Positions 12,013 through 22,792 of a stretch of DNA of 64,000 nucleotides are shown piece by piece. The notes under the pieces were generated by a model. The model saw only the letters and a list, made by a program, of their open reading frames with translations. It searched no databases and was not told the origin of the DNA. Source of the stretch: Tulasnella sp. 424 (lineage: Eukaryota; Basidiomycota; Agaricomycetes; Cantharellales; Tulasnellaceae); NCBI GenBank assembly GCA_019633425.1, contig WSUB01000049.1:1-64000 (forward strand), written 5' to 3'. Within the stretch, counting starts at the first letter, position 1, and each line of letters begins with the position of its first letter. The position numbers and the translations under genes are program-made.

Positions 12013-13503
12013 TCACTCGACGGCACGATACCGAAATGGAATCTCGCCCTCAGCACGACAATGGACCGTCTCACTGCGGCACCATTCGACCTCAATCAGG
12101 CCATGACAGTGTTCCTTAAGTCTCCGAACGAAACGGTCGAAATCCTCTGGACAATATAGGGGGATATCGTCCTCAAACTGCTGAGTCTCGTGGAGGACAG
12201 TGGTGGCGTCCGTCTCCTTCCTGCTGACTGGGCCCGTTATCTTGAGGTGACGAAGGGAGCTAACAGCCGGAACCATTTCGAGTAGCTAGGAAGATTAGGT
12301 TGAATATCAAAATTAAGGTTAGAGTACTATCGAGACCGTCGAAAGATGGTGGTGGGGAGGAACACGATGCAAAGGGAAAAAAAGGGGGGAGAGACTTACA
12401 AGGCTGTCGGACACCGTATGACGAGACGAAATACAAAGCCGCTCGATGCTAGGCAAATACCGAGCGGCGAGCTCCAGATATTCCGCAACGGTCTCATCGT
12501 TACCCGAACATCCAAACCGAATCGTGAAATCCGTGATCTCGCAAGCGGAGAGCGTCAGATCCTTGAAGAGGTTCTCGGCAACACCTCCGCTATAGCTCCT
12601 GTAGGTCCAAGAATCATCTAAAAGCTCTAGTGTCTCGATCGGACGTCCTGGAACAATCTTTGATGCTTCGAAAAGGGGAGCTTTCAGCGACCTCAGCTCC
12701 GGCACATCGGTGCTTTCGAGCCCCCTGAGGCCTCCCGCTCGAAGAAGCTCCAGATGCTTCAATCTCGGTAGGATCCGGAGAGCGTAGACCAGATAAATCG
12801 AATATCCTCCGATATCTAAAGCGAGCTTCTCGAGGTTCTTGAGATAGTCCAGTACAAATAACGTTTTGAAACTGATCTGGTCCGTAAAATGCACGTCTCG
12901 CAGGTTGATCATTCCGCGGAATATGGCATCTGCGGTTTTGAGGACTTCTTCAGAGGTGGGGACCTTCTCAGGTGGATTTTCGGTCTCGGCCTTCGCCTTG
13001 AACCAACGGGACTTGCGCTTAGTCGGCTGCTTGTCGCGGGCAACGCGTTCGAGGACTAGTATGTCGGGCTTGAAGGGACCATGGTAGCTAAGCACGAATG
13101 GAATGAGGTCGGGTCGGTTCACTAATGTGCGGTGGAGCAGATGGCATTTGAGGGGGTCCGACGTCTCCTCCTCGTGAGTGCGAAACACCTGGATGTGGCG
13201 GTAGAGGACAGGTTCGATAAGATCCCGGAAGTGCCGGCAAGTCTGAACCCAACGCGCCGTGCTCCGCTCGTCCAAGAATTCGACGACGATGAGAATGATG
13301 TCGTACGGAAGCAACGTGAATTTTTGTGTCTCCTGACGTTGTGGTGTTGGAGATTCTTTCGCAGCCAGTTTCGATCGAACCGCCAAAAGAGGGGCGGTCT
13401 GACGAGAGAAATAGGAGCGGACTGCTTTGAGTTGTGGGGTTCTCTGAGAATAGAAGGACATGTTAGTTGTTCGAAATACCTGAAGCTGGTTATCTCGCAC
13501 CAT
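12013..13503 (-). CDS. F-box protein with leucine-rich C-terminal region, copy 2
   Basis: This is the least altered copy. Exon 1 (13503-12400) starts MVRDNQLQVF, with a second Met at 13461 (MSFYSQRTPQLK). The F-box FTLLPYDIILIVVEFLD is near residues 60-76, then CRHFRDLIEPVLYRHIQVF. The middle holds LKHLELL, LRSLKAPLF and IETLELLDD, and the exon ends SDSL before GTAAGT. The intron (12399-12286) has a CTAAT branch site and ends CTAG. Exon 2 (12285-12013) contains EEFD-like PEDFDRFVRRLKEHCHG and ends FRYRAVE and stop. An open frame runs further upstream into the relic of another copy, which is not likely to be coding. Confidence 0.78.
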
Positions 13504-13689
13504 GACGAAGTTCAAGCAGGTGTTCGTGGCAGAGGTACCAAGGACAGACGTCACAACCACCAAGTTCCACGCACCGCCACCAACATAGTACTGGACATGA
13601 ATTTCTAGATACCGAACCTTGCAGATAGCCCTGAATAGCGACTTCCATGAAACCATTTCGCGCGACAAGAAAAGGGAGCAGCCACTCAC

Positions 13690-14310
13690 GGGTGCCAGCT
13701 GCTTCAACCTCGATTGGGCTTGGAGAGCAAGGAAGAGGTTCCTCTGACATTTAAGGTGAGCTTGTCGATATTCATGAGAGACAAAACCCCTACTGTACTC
13801 TGAATGATCTCGTCCGTAAAATGCAAATGTCGGGGACGAGGGGACCGCGGTAGATAAGCACGAACGGAAGGAGGTCAGGCCGTCCTGAGTCGCTTCCGGA
13901 ATCACAGCGAAAGACCCGGATATGGCGGTAAGAGGGTCGATTCGATAAGACTCTGGAAATCCCGGCAGGTCTGAGTCATACACACGATGCTTCGCTCATC
14001 TAAAGATTCCGGGGTAGACCGGCCTTGAGTTGTGGGTTGCTCTAAAAATGGAAGGGCATGTGGCGATGGAAGCTGGTGACATGACGGAGTCGTTCGTTTG
14101 GGAGAGGACCTGACGGACAACCTCCCAGCGCCTCGGATAGAGTCCTGGTGATGCACAACCAAGCGTGTGGCCCAAACTCCGCGCACTGCCACCAACAGAC
14201 CATGCTTGCACAGTGAACACCGCCGAGCTTGCTTTTCCATTTTCGCCGGATGCCGAGAAGCGCTGATCAGACCAGACGAGCACCCCTCCACTGGCCCATA
14301 TGATAGTATA
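13690..14310 (-). pseudogene. F-box 5' relic upstream of copy 2
   Basis: Fragments include LDERSIVCMTQTCRDFQSLIE (about 14010-13930) and an N-terminal piece with ATHNSRPVYP. A piece near 13830-13740 resembles the leucine-rich middle (FYGRDHSEYSRG). Frames are shifted between pieces. It has the same arrangement as the relics upstream of copies 1 and 3. Confidence 0.55.
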
Positions 14311-14712
14311 TGTCAAAGACAATCCATCTCCATTCTTTCTATATCTATGTATAACTAGTTATCAAGAGAAACGAAAGAAGACAAAGTGTCAAGAAAAGGT
14401 GGCAGCCACCTATACACGTGATTGACGGGGGAACAAATATTCTATTAAAATCCATGTGGAGAGCAAGCCTTTTAGCATTAACTGGAGCAGTAATACATGA
14501 GAGGGACTACTAACAGAAAGTGCAGCAAAAGGAAGGAGGGGAAATGGGCCTGAGGAGGAAGAGGACCATCGTGGAGTGTGAAACAAGTCTAGGGACGCGA
14601 AGAGAAGGCGGGCTTGGCTACCTTCACTGATCTCACGAGTAAAACGCCAGTCGTCTGCTTTCCAGTTCATAAAACGGAATATACTAGTCAATAAGAAAGG
14701 GTAAAGCGAGCG

Positions 14713-16088
14713 TCACTCGACGGCACGATACCGAAACGGAATCTCGCCCTCAGCACTACAATGGAACGTCTCAGTGCGGCACCATTCGACCTCAATCAGG
14801 CTATGACAGTGTTCCTGAAGTCTCCGAAAAAAATCCCCGAAATCTTCGGGACAATATAAGGGGATATCGTTCCACGACTGCTGAGGCGCGTTGAGGACAG
14901 TGGTGGCGTCCTTCTCCTTCCTGCTGACTGGACCCATTATCTTGAGGTGACGAAGGGAGCCAACGGCCGGAAGTATTTCGAGTAGCTAGAAAGATTAGGT
15001 TAAATATCAAAAATTATGGTTAGAATACTATCGAGACCGTCAAAAGATGGTGGTGAGGAGGATCACGACGCAGAGGAAAAAGGGGGACTTACAAGGCTGT
15101 CGGACACCGTATGACGAGACGAAATACAAAGCCGCTCGATGCTAGGCAAATACCGAGCGACGAGCTGCAGATATCCCGCAACGGTCTCATCGTTACCCGA
15201 ACATCCAAACCGAATCGTGAAATCCGTGATCTCGCAAGCGGAACGCGTCAGATCCTTGAAGAGGTTCTCAGCAACACCTCCGCTATAGCTCCTGTAGGTC
15301 CAAGAATCATATAACAGCTCCAGCGTCTCGATCGGACGTCCTGGAACAATCTTTGATGCTTCGAAAAGGGGAGCTTTCAGCGACCTCAGCTCCTGCAAAT
15401 CGGTGCTTTGGAGCCCCACGAGGCCCTCCGCTCCAAGAAGCTCCAGATGCTTCAATCTCGGTAGGGTCCGGACAGCGTAGGTCAGGAAAGACGAATATCC
15501 TCCATTGCTTAAAGCAAGCCTTTCGATGTTTTTGAGATGGCACAGTACCAGTGTCGTCCTGGGAATAATTGGGTCCGTAAAATGCACCTCTCGCAGGTTG
15601 ATCGTTCCCATGAATATGGCCGTTGCAGTTTTGAGGACTTCCTGGGAGGTGGGGACCTTCTCGGGTGGATGTTGGGTCTCGGCCTTCGCCTTGAACCAAC
15701 GCGACTTGCGCTTGGTCGGCTGCTCGTCGCGGGCAACGCGTTCAAGGACTAGTATTTCGGGCTTGAAGGGACCATGGTAGCTAAGCACGAATGGAATGAG
15801 GTCGGGTCGGTTCACTAATGTGCGGTGGAGCAGATGGCATTTGAGGGGGTCCGACGTCTCCTCCTCGTGACTGCGAAACACTTGGATGTGGCGGTAGAGG
15901 ACCGGTTCGATAAGATCCCGGAAGTGCCGGCAAGTCTGAACCAAACGCGCCGCGCTCCACTCGTCCAAAAATTCGACGACGATGAGTATGATGTCGTACG
16001 GAAGCAACGTGAAGTTTCGTGTCTTCTGACGAGAGAAATAGGAGCGGATTGCTTTGAGTTGTGGGGTTCTCTGAGAATAGAAGGACAT
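14713..16088 (-). CDS. F-box protein with leucine-rich C-terminal region, copy 3
   Basis: Exon 1 (16088-15093) starts MSFYSQRTPQLKAIRS. Relative to copy 2 it lacks 22 residues between two Arg-Gln pairs; both pairs are encoded by CGTCAG, so the in-frame 66-nt loss looks like slippage between short direct repeats. The F-box FTLLPYDIILIVVEFLDE and CRHFRDLIEPVLYRH are intact. The exon ends SDSL before GTAAGT. The intron (15092-14986) ends TCTAG. Exon 2 (14985-14713) ends FRYRAVE. Predicted length is 422 residues. The upstream MVRDN start used by the other copies is separated by an extra G that shifts frame, so the downstream Met is chosen. Confidence 0.75.
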
Positions 16089-16379
16089 GTTAGTTGATCG
16101 AAATACTTGAAGTTGGGTTATCTCGCACCATGACGCTCAGGCAGGTGTTCGTGGTGGAGGTGCCAGGGATGGACAACCACCAAGTTCCACGCACCGCCAC
16201 CAGTAAACTCCGTACACTGGACATGACTTTCGGGATGCCGAACCTTGCAGATAGCCCTGAATAGCGACTTCCATGAAACCATTTCGCGCGACAAGAAAAG
16301 GTAGCAGCCACTCACGGGTGCCAGCTGCTTCAACCATGGTTGGGCTTGGAGAGCAGGGTGGGTCTTGAAGTGGGTCTAA

Positions 16380-16840
16380 AGTCTGCCTTCCGGATAACAG
16401 CGAAAGACCCGGATATGGCGGTAAGAGGCTCGGTTAGATAAGACTCTGGAAATCCCGGCAGGTCTGAGTCATACACGCGATGCTCCGCTTATCGAAAGAT
16501 TCCCAAACCAGGGATAGGGTAGCCGGGGGTATAGGAAAGGACCGGCCTTGAGTTGTGGGTTGCTCTGAAAATGGAAGGGCATGTGGCGATGGAAGCTGGT
16601 GACATGATGGAGTCGTTCGTTTGGGAGAGGTGCCAGGGATGGACAACCTCCCAGCTCCTCGGATAGAGGTCCGGGTGATGCACAACCAAGCTTGTGGCCC
16701 AAACTCCGCGCACCGCCACCAACGGACCTTGACAAGTACTGAACACCGCCGAGCTTATTTTTATATTAATTCTTTTTTTTTTCGGATGTCGAGAAGCGCT
16801 GAGGAACGAGCGCCCTTCCACTGTAGTATATCTCAAGGCA
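16380..16840 (-). pseudogene. F-box 5' relic upstream of copy 3
   Basis: A short N-terminal copy, MPFHFQSNPQLKAGPFLYP, is followed by ACMTQTCRDFQSLI in another frame near 16480-16434. No continuous frame remains. It marks the right end of the array. Confidence 0.55.
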
Positions 16841-16894
16841 ATCCATCTCCATTCCTTCCATATCTATCTATAACTAGTTAATCAAAGAGAATAC

Positions 16895-17300
16895 GAAAAG
16901 AAGACAAAGGGGGGTGGGGGGAGTGAGAAAACGGAGAGAAAAGAAAAAAGTCAATACTAAATAAGAATACATCTGGATCAGGAACAGCAAGCGCCAGGGT
17001 CGGAGTCGAAGGGAAAAGAAAAAAAGAGAACTGCATGTGGTAGTGGTACACGAGGAGGAAAGGGACTACAATGATAGGGAAGGGGGATAACGCGGGATGT
17101 GAAGAAGAGAACGACGGAGAGAGAGAAATGAAGGAGAGAAGCAGAGGCGGAAGTTGCGGCGTGTATGTACGGGGGAGGATGCTTGGCAAGATGAATTAGG
17201 AAAAAGAAAAATGTGAAGAAGAGGGCCAGCAAGACAACAAAACACGAGGCGAGGAAGAGGCGACAGAGGGTTGAAGGAGGTAAGGTGGTGAGGCCCTGGA
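16895..17300. other. Strongly purine-biased stretch at the array/DUF6593 boundary
   Basis: The plus strand is dominated by A and G (runs such as GGGGGGTGGGGGGAGTGAG, GAGAGAAAAG and GGAGGAAAGG) for about 400 bp. It covers the 3' flank of the DUF6593 gene. The open minus-strand frames here are Pro/Ser/Leu-rich products of composition bias and not called as genes. Confidence 0.5.
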
Positions 17301-17306
17301 AGGTCA

Positions 17307-18282
17307 CTACTTGATTTGACGACGGGCAAGGCGGTCTAGTATGATCAGCGTTGCGAGGATTTCTACGGTGACGGAGAAGAAGGGAACCCCAGGGTCAGCC
17401 ACCAAAACTTAAACGCCAAGAGACCCTCCAACACGACTCACCTTCGGCGATGTGAGTCCAGCTCTCATTCACAACCAACATCCCACCGGGAGTTTCAGGG
17501 CTAGCTACGACCCCAAAACTCGACGCGGAAGACGACCGGCGTTTTCGGTTCAAGAAATCGAAGCTCGAGCGCTTGACGCGCGTTGGAGTTGATGTAGGTG
17601 ATGTTGAAGAGGAAGGTGATGACCCCGAGGGGGGATAGTACGGTGCGGAGGGTAGAGCGCCACCGCTGGAGCTGTGCTCTACGAAATGGGCGACTACGTA
17701 TCCTTGGGGTGTGGTGCACTACGAAGGAAGAATGTGAGCCGGACTGCGCGGCGCCGGGACTTTGGGAAAAGCGGTAATGGACTCACCGTCCAACCAGGAT
17801 CCTTCTCATCGGCGTCTCGATACCGCCATTCGTAATGCTGACCATCGGAGGCGACGAACGCTCGACCGCGGTATTTGCTAGACCTGTACGAAGCGCTAGT
17901 GAGTCACACTGTCTACTCAGAGTATCGGGCCGTTCACATACTTTGTTGCTTCCGAGTCTTCCACATTCCTCAAGTACTTGGTTACGGGTACGGTCTTCCC
18001 ACCTCCGGCAATAGTCCATTTATCGTCTTTCGGAGCCTCGACGTCCAGCAATATCGACGGCTTCAAGGCGTCTCTTCCATAAGCGGTGGACGACTGACTC
18101 CTAGATGCACCAGAGCCATTGCTTCCAATGCCAACGTAGTACCGGTGTGTGGTTGGTGATGTGGGTGTGACAAACGTTGATGACCAGAGACTATATCGAC
18201 CGTAGATATCCGAGAAAGTTGCGCTAGTCAAGTCTGCCGATGATGCTGCGAGGAATAGGGGTAAGCCGTATGCTTCTGTCAT
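17307..18282 (-). CDS. DUF6593 family protein
   Basis: DUF6593 proteins are widespread in mushrooms and have no established function. Four exons: 18282-17942, 17883-17787, 17718-17442 and 17362-17307, giving about 256 residues. The start is MTEAYGLPLF. Exon 2 carries the family core KYRGRAFVASDGQHYEWRY and ends WT; exon 3 continues CTTPQGYVVAHFVEH, then a Ser/Pro linker and a basic patch RVKRSSFDFLNRKRR; exon 4 gives the hydrophobic C-terminus EEILATLIILDRLARRQIK. All junctions have GT-AG borders and keep frame. The exon 2 acceptor could instead be 12 nt upstream. The first 110 residues are not recognised. Confidence 0.75.
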
Positions 18283-18410
18283 TGTCGAGTGTTTTGTTTC
18301 CTGATATAGCGAGTGACTGGAGGGGGAGGGAGTAGTAGCGGAACGGGGGGGGAGAGCTAGAGAGAGGGCGACGAGAGAAGGGGCTGCGTAAGAGATCAAG
18401 AGATGGAGTG

Positions 18411-18419
18411 TATATATAA
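18411..18419 (-). promoter_or_regulatory. TATA box of the DUF6593 gene
   Basis: TATATATA on the minus strand about 130 bp upstream of the chosen start codon at 18282. Confidence 0.45.
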
Positions 18420-18429
18420 CTCTCAAGTA

Positions 18430-20338
18430 CGCCGAAGCTGAATAGAGATTTCTTTTTTCAATCTCCGGCCTCCAAAAAAGCGACAGGAACAGGTGTAACG
18501 AAACCTAACCCCTACGAACAGAAGCCAGGGGTTGCCAGAAAGCCACTCAATGCCATTGGGAGAGAGGATGCATCCGCCCTTCGGTGGGACCTCGACAACA
18601 CCTCCTGGATCCATGCGCAAAGGTCCAGGACACCGGATCTCTCTCTAGGCGACGCACCCTCCATCCAATCGCACTCAGTCCCGCTACCCCCAGCTAGGCA
18701 AACCGTCCCTAGATTACTTACCCCCGCCCCTCGTCCAAAAAGGAAACTCATCAGCGTCCCTCGATCGAGCAGGGGAAAAACCCTTTTCTCGGCGATCTCT
18801 TTTTGCTTTTGTCTCTGTTCAAGGCGGCCTCTGATCCCGGCCGACCCGCCGCCCCTCCACCGACCAGTAGTAAGCCAACGTCACTCGCTCGCTTTGGACG
18901 CCGCTCCCGCCCCCCGCGCGCAGCTTGGGCTAACGTTATGGCGGATCTGGCACTCGCTAGCCTTTTCGTATTGGCCCCCCGAACGTAAAAGATGGCTTGA
19001 AACCAAAAAGAAAATCTCTTTAACACACATCGGGCAGCTCTCGACGTATCGTACTCTAACGCTTTTTGCAAAAAGAGATTGGCTTGCAAGGTCGATCTGG
19101 ATCTCCCTTCTTATGTTGATGACAGGACGATGATGATGATGGGATGCGCATGATGCATCTCGAAACCACTCTCGTAAAGGAAACGATAAAAGAAATAAGC
19201 GCAGTCTGGTGAACTCTGTCGTAAAAGTGACCGTGTGTTGAGACACCGGGGTGATGGGAAAAATCGTATCTCCGCCGGTCCCATTTGAATGAAAAAGCCC
19301 ACTCGGGCACCTCCCGATCCCAGCCTCCTCCACTCGCCGTTGGCTGAACATATGAACATACACACATACCGGTGACAAATTGTTACCAGTTGTCCATGGG
19401 GCCGAGGTCGACCTCCGAGCCACTGGCGAGCGAGAAAAACGGCATAATCCCTCCGGATCAGTCAACAAGGCGCGCTTTTTTTTTTGTAATTACAAGGACA
19501 ACTCATGGAGATAGATGTAGAGGTCAATCCATCGGCGGAAACCAGTGTCCATCAAAGCGCATTAGATAGCGTGAACGAACGAACGATCTCTCCTCACAGA
19601 GATCGGACCACCAGAGCCAGAGCCTCAAACCGGGATAACGCAAAGTTGGAATTCTAATCTATCAGACAGCGGATCCGGAATACACTGCACTTGGCAGCAA
19701 CCGCGAACTTGCGATGACACTTTCATTCCGAAACAAGAGCGCACGCACCAGCACAAGGGGCAGAGAAGAAGGTCACGCTGCAAGTAGTAGAGAGAGAGCA
19801 GACTAGTAGCATACTGAATCGGCATGATCATAATGGAAGACGACCAGCTATCTACCCGACGAAAAAAACTAACTGGAGAAGCTAAGGAACTACAATACAT
19901 AAATACTCTTTTTCGGAGGGGCTGTTTTTTGTGTAGTTATGTATATGTCTATATACGGAGCGATTGGGGGAGAGGGGGCCAAAGTAGCATACGAAGCTTC
20001 GACAGAACGAACTGAGAAGTGGGGAGGCGAATATATATACAAACGAGCGGCATTGAAAGAAAAGACAAAAGGTGCACGATCGTTCCTAATCACAGAAAAG
20101 GCACGAGATAGGTTACAACATACGGCCAAAGGAAAGACGACGAAGAAAAAAAACCAACAAAAAAAGCGGATTGAGTATGGTAAGAGATTTTTAAGACTGG
20201 GGACACAGAATCAATACACGGGACGGCCGAGAAACCAAAAGAATAAGACGAAGAGGAGAAAGATCACCAACCAAACACCCAATCACCCTGCTTGTTCAGC
20301 GGAGCGAAGGGGCCACACCCATCAACGAAGAGAGAGAA
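18430..20338. other. Intergenic region without supported genes
   Basis: Long overlapping frames exist near 18.75-19.47 kb on both strands but have no start context, splice logic or family resemblance. The 19.6-20.3 kb part is A-rich on the plus strand and is probably the 3' UTR side of the bZIP gene. Confidence 0.4.
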
Positions 20339-22792
20339 TCACAGCCTCATCTGAACATCCTCATCAAAAGAAGCACCACCAACGACCAAATCGTCATCCT
20401 CGCTGAACTTGACGTCCCAAGTGTCCATCTCGTCATCACCATCGTTGGTTTCCTCGGAAAGTCTCCTTCGGGAAGCACCGCGGGGGTTGATCTCGACGAC
20501 GACGCGCTTCCTCTTTCGGCTCTCGCTGCTCGCGGTGGACATGGTCGGGGAGAGGACCGAAGACGGGGACGACGATCCGCCGAACGTGGACGCAGCGGCA
20601 CTCCAGAACCCGCTGTCACCGAGCAAGTCGTCGGTTTCAGGGACGCGGTATCCGAAGCTCGAAGTGAAGACGTCGTTCTCCTTGGCCTTTTGCGAAGCAG
20701 CACCGGCGACCGAGGTGGAAGCGGCTTTGGAAAGCGCATCGAGGTTCAAGTTGAGAGGCAGAGCGGACTTGACGCAGACTCGGATCTTCTTGCCAGCCTT
20801 TTGTTGCTGAGGACGAGCGGGGAAAGTGAAGCAGTCCAGCGAGGAAGACGAGGTGGAAGGAACGGTAAAGTCGAATTCGAACTCTTCGGGAGAAATGGAC
20901 TTGACACCCGAGATGCCGGACGCGATTGAGTCAGCGACGTGGTTGTCCTGCGTCTTCTTCTGCTGCTGCTGCGGTTGACGAGTTGGCGAGGGGGTAGAGG
21001 CGGAAGTGAGACCAGCAAAGGCAGAGGAACCTCCAAGCAGATTGTCCTCGTCAAAGCCAAACGACGGTGAAAGCATCATGTCGCTGGTCGACAAGAACGT
21101 ATCGTACGCGAGTCCGCTGGAGAACGCTTGCTGAGGGAGGTCGAGGTAGGTGCGGGAAGAGTCGCGGTGGTGCATGCCAGGTCGGCGAACACGCTCGGAG
21201 GCGACTGGAGGCTTGGCTGAGCCGGAGGACTCGGCGCTGGTGAGGAGTGAGGAAAGGGAGAAGAGGAGAACCTAGAAGGGGCCCAATGTCAGCTCAACGC
21301 AATCTTTCGTCGCATTCAGTCGAGTCCCTCACCATGAAAGCCATGCTCCCGGCAGACTTCAAGTCCTTCTTCCCGCTGACGGCGTCCGTAGTAGATTGAG
21401 CATCCTCTGAATCGCTGTCGCTATCCTCGGTAGAGGGAGCAGGGGCGGCGGCGGCGGCGACACCACGAGAAGCAAGTTGTCGCTTGAGCTGAGCGATCTC
21501 GGCCTCCTTCTGGGCAGCGCGTTCCCTCTCGGCGTTGGCCTCGGCGTTCAGGGCTTGCATGCGACCATGGAGCTTGGCGAGCTCTTGGTCCCGAGCACCC
21601 AATTGGCGACGAAGGCCGACGAGTTCAGCCTGGAGGGCGGCGGGTGTGGCTCCGGCTTGGGCGATAGCAGGGGCGGCGGCAGCGGCGGTGGCGGTAGAGG
21701 ATGATCCCCCTGAGCGATAAGCCTCGAGTTCCTTGTACAATCGGGCGTTGTCCGTTTCGAGAACTTCAACTCGACTGCAAGTAGCAAAATGCAATGTCCA
21801 ACCGATGCGGGAACAAAGGAGAACGCGGGGCAGAGGGGCAATGAAGGGCGGTACGATGGGTGGGTGGGTGCAGTGCCAGAACGAGGCATAACGGAGAAAG
21901 AGAGGGTCCAGCAGCGATCAGCACAGGGCAAAAAGGGGAACAAGGGAGAACCAAAGTGGACTTACGCCTCAAGACCTTCAAACTCTTCACGCTTCCTCTG
22001 CCTGCTCAAAAAGGCGGCAGCGCGGTTCTTGACCAATCGTGCCTCGCGTTTACTCAATCCAGAAACATCCGGGGGGACAAAGTCCTTGGTCGAGATGGGG
22101 CCGGAAGGCGGGGCTCGGCCTTTCTTTGTAGGACCGCTGGTGTTTGAAGAGACGGATGAGGCCCGAGTGAATAGAGCGGTGGTGTTGCTCGGGGAGATTG
22201 AGTACGGATGGGGTTGACCGCTGAGTTCTGCATCTAGCGAGGAGGGGGCTGGAGAGGGAGCAGCGGAGCTGGTCGAATTGAGTTTGCGGCCGTTAGACTT
22301 TGAATTTGATGCCTGTGTCTCAGTGGGGGAGGACTGCTGCTGCTGTTGCTGGAGGGGAGTGGGGATGACGGAGGGAGAGACGAGGGAGGAGGGGTTGAGA
22401 GCCATTTCTCGTGGTCGGAGGTGGGCAGGGAGGGCTGATACGGGCTTCTGCTGTTGAGAGGCAGCTGCGAAGTTGAAACCTCCTGGAAGGGTGAGGGTCA
22501 TATCTGGCGAAGGACTTCGACTTGAGCCTGGCAAGCTGATCTGAGCGAGTCCACCTGGGATGCAGTTGATCGTTGCTGGGGCGTCGTCGTAGTCCATGGG
22601 GGTTGTGGAAGTGGCTGGGAAACCCCAAGAGGAGGCGTTTGAGGAGGCATCGTCGCCCGAGTCTTCCATTTTAACGTAGACTGGATTGGATGCGGGCCAG
22701 ATTTGAGGACCTGCGGCTGCGAAGGATTCTGCGGCGGCCAAAAGTTGTTCTTCGTCGACGTTGAAGAACTGGGACAGAAGGTGGTTGTTCAT
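20339..22792 (-). CDS. bZIP transcription factor with a hydrophobic segment after the zipper (ATF6/CREB3-like layout)
   Basis: Three exons: 22792-21966, 21774-21333 and 21271-20339, about 733 residues, starting MNNHLLSQFFNVDEEQ. Exon 1 is Ser/Pro/Gln-rich with acidic patches, likely activation region. The basic region SKREARLVKNRAAAFLSRQR is followed across intron 1 by the zipper RVEVLETDNARLYKEL. A second coiled-coil stretch (LRRQLGARDQELAKLHGRM) and an acidic Ser-Asp run follow. Intron 2 (61 bp) interrupts the hydrophobic stretch AGSMAFM|VLLFSLSSLLTS, long enough to be a membrane segment. The 300-residue tail has poly-Gln and a basic cluster RKRKRVVVEINPRG. In-frame ATG codons up to 22957 allow a longer Pro-rich N-terminus. 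DNA binding is secure by motif; membrane anchoring is inference. Confidence 0.82.

Larger units (their letters stand above)
1376..16880. repeat. Decaying tandem array of F-box gene units
   Basis: Units of 2.5-2.7 kb repeat head to tail. A landmark starting GGATGCCGAGAAG lies near 1523, 8911, 11537, 14248 and 16785; the last four are 2626, 2711 and 2537 bp apart. Other landmarks recur, such as the segment around ATCCATGTGGAGAGC and the exon-2 3' end. Each full unit holds, on the minus strand, a two-exon F-box gene, its 3' flank and a collapsed 5' piece of another F-box copy. Copies near 9.4-16 kb are intact or nearly so; those at 1.4-8.9 kb are broken. Divergence and indels grow toward the left end. 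Confidence 0.85.

Noticed and set aside
12319..13983. 554-codon continuous frame as the full F-box protein
   Set aside because: The N-terminal 160 codons correspond to relic and flank sequence; the 3' end runs into the intron. The spliced model from 13503 with exon 2 fits the paralogues better.
16878..17329. Overlapping Pro/Ser/Leu-rich minus-strand frames
   Set aside because: Products of a strand-biased purine tract in the 3' flank of the DUF6593 gene; no conserved content.
18881..19468. 195-codon minus-strand open frame
   Set aside because: Overlapped by equally long frames in other phases, no family, no splice logic; composition-driven.
20339..22792. Hac1-type unconventional intron in the bZIP mRNA
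   Set aside because: No paired stem-loops of the Ire1 type with the expected spacing could be identified by eye; all introns have ordinary GT-AG borders.
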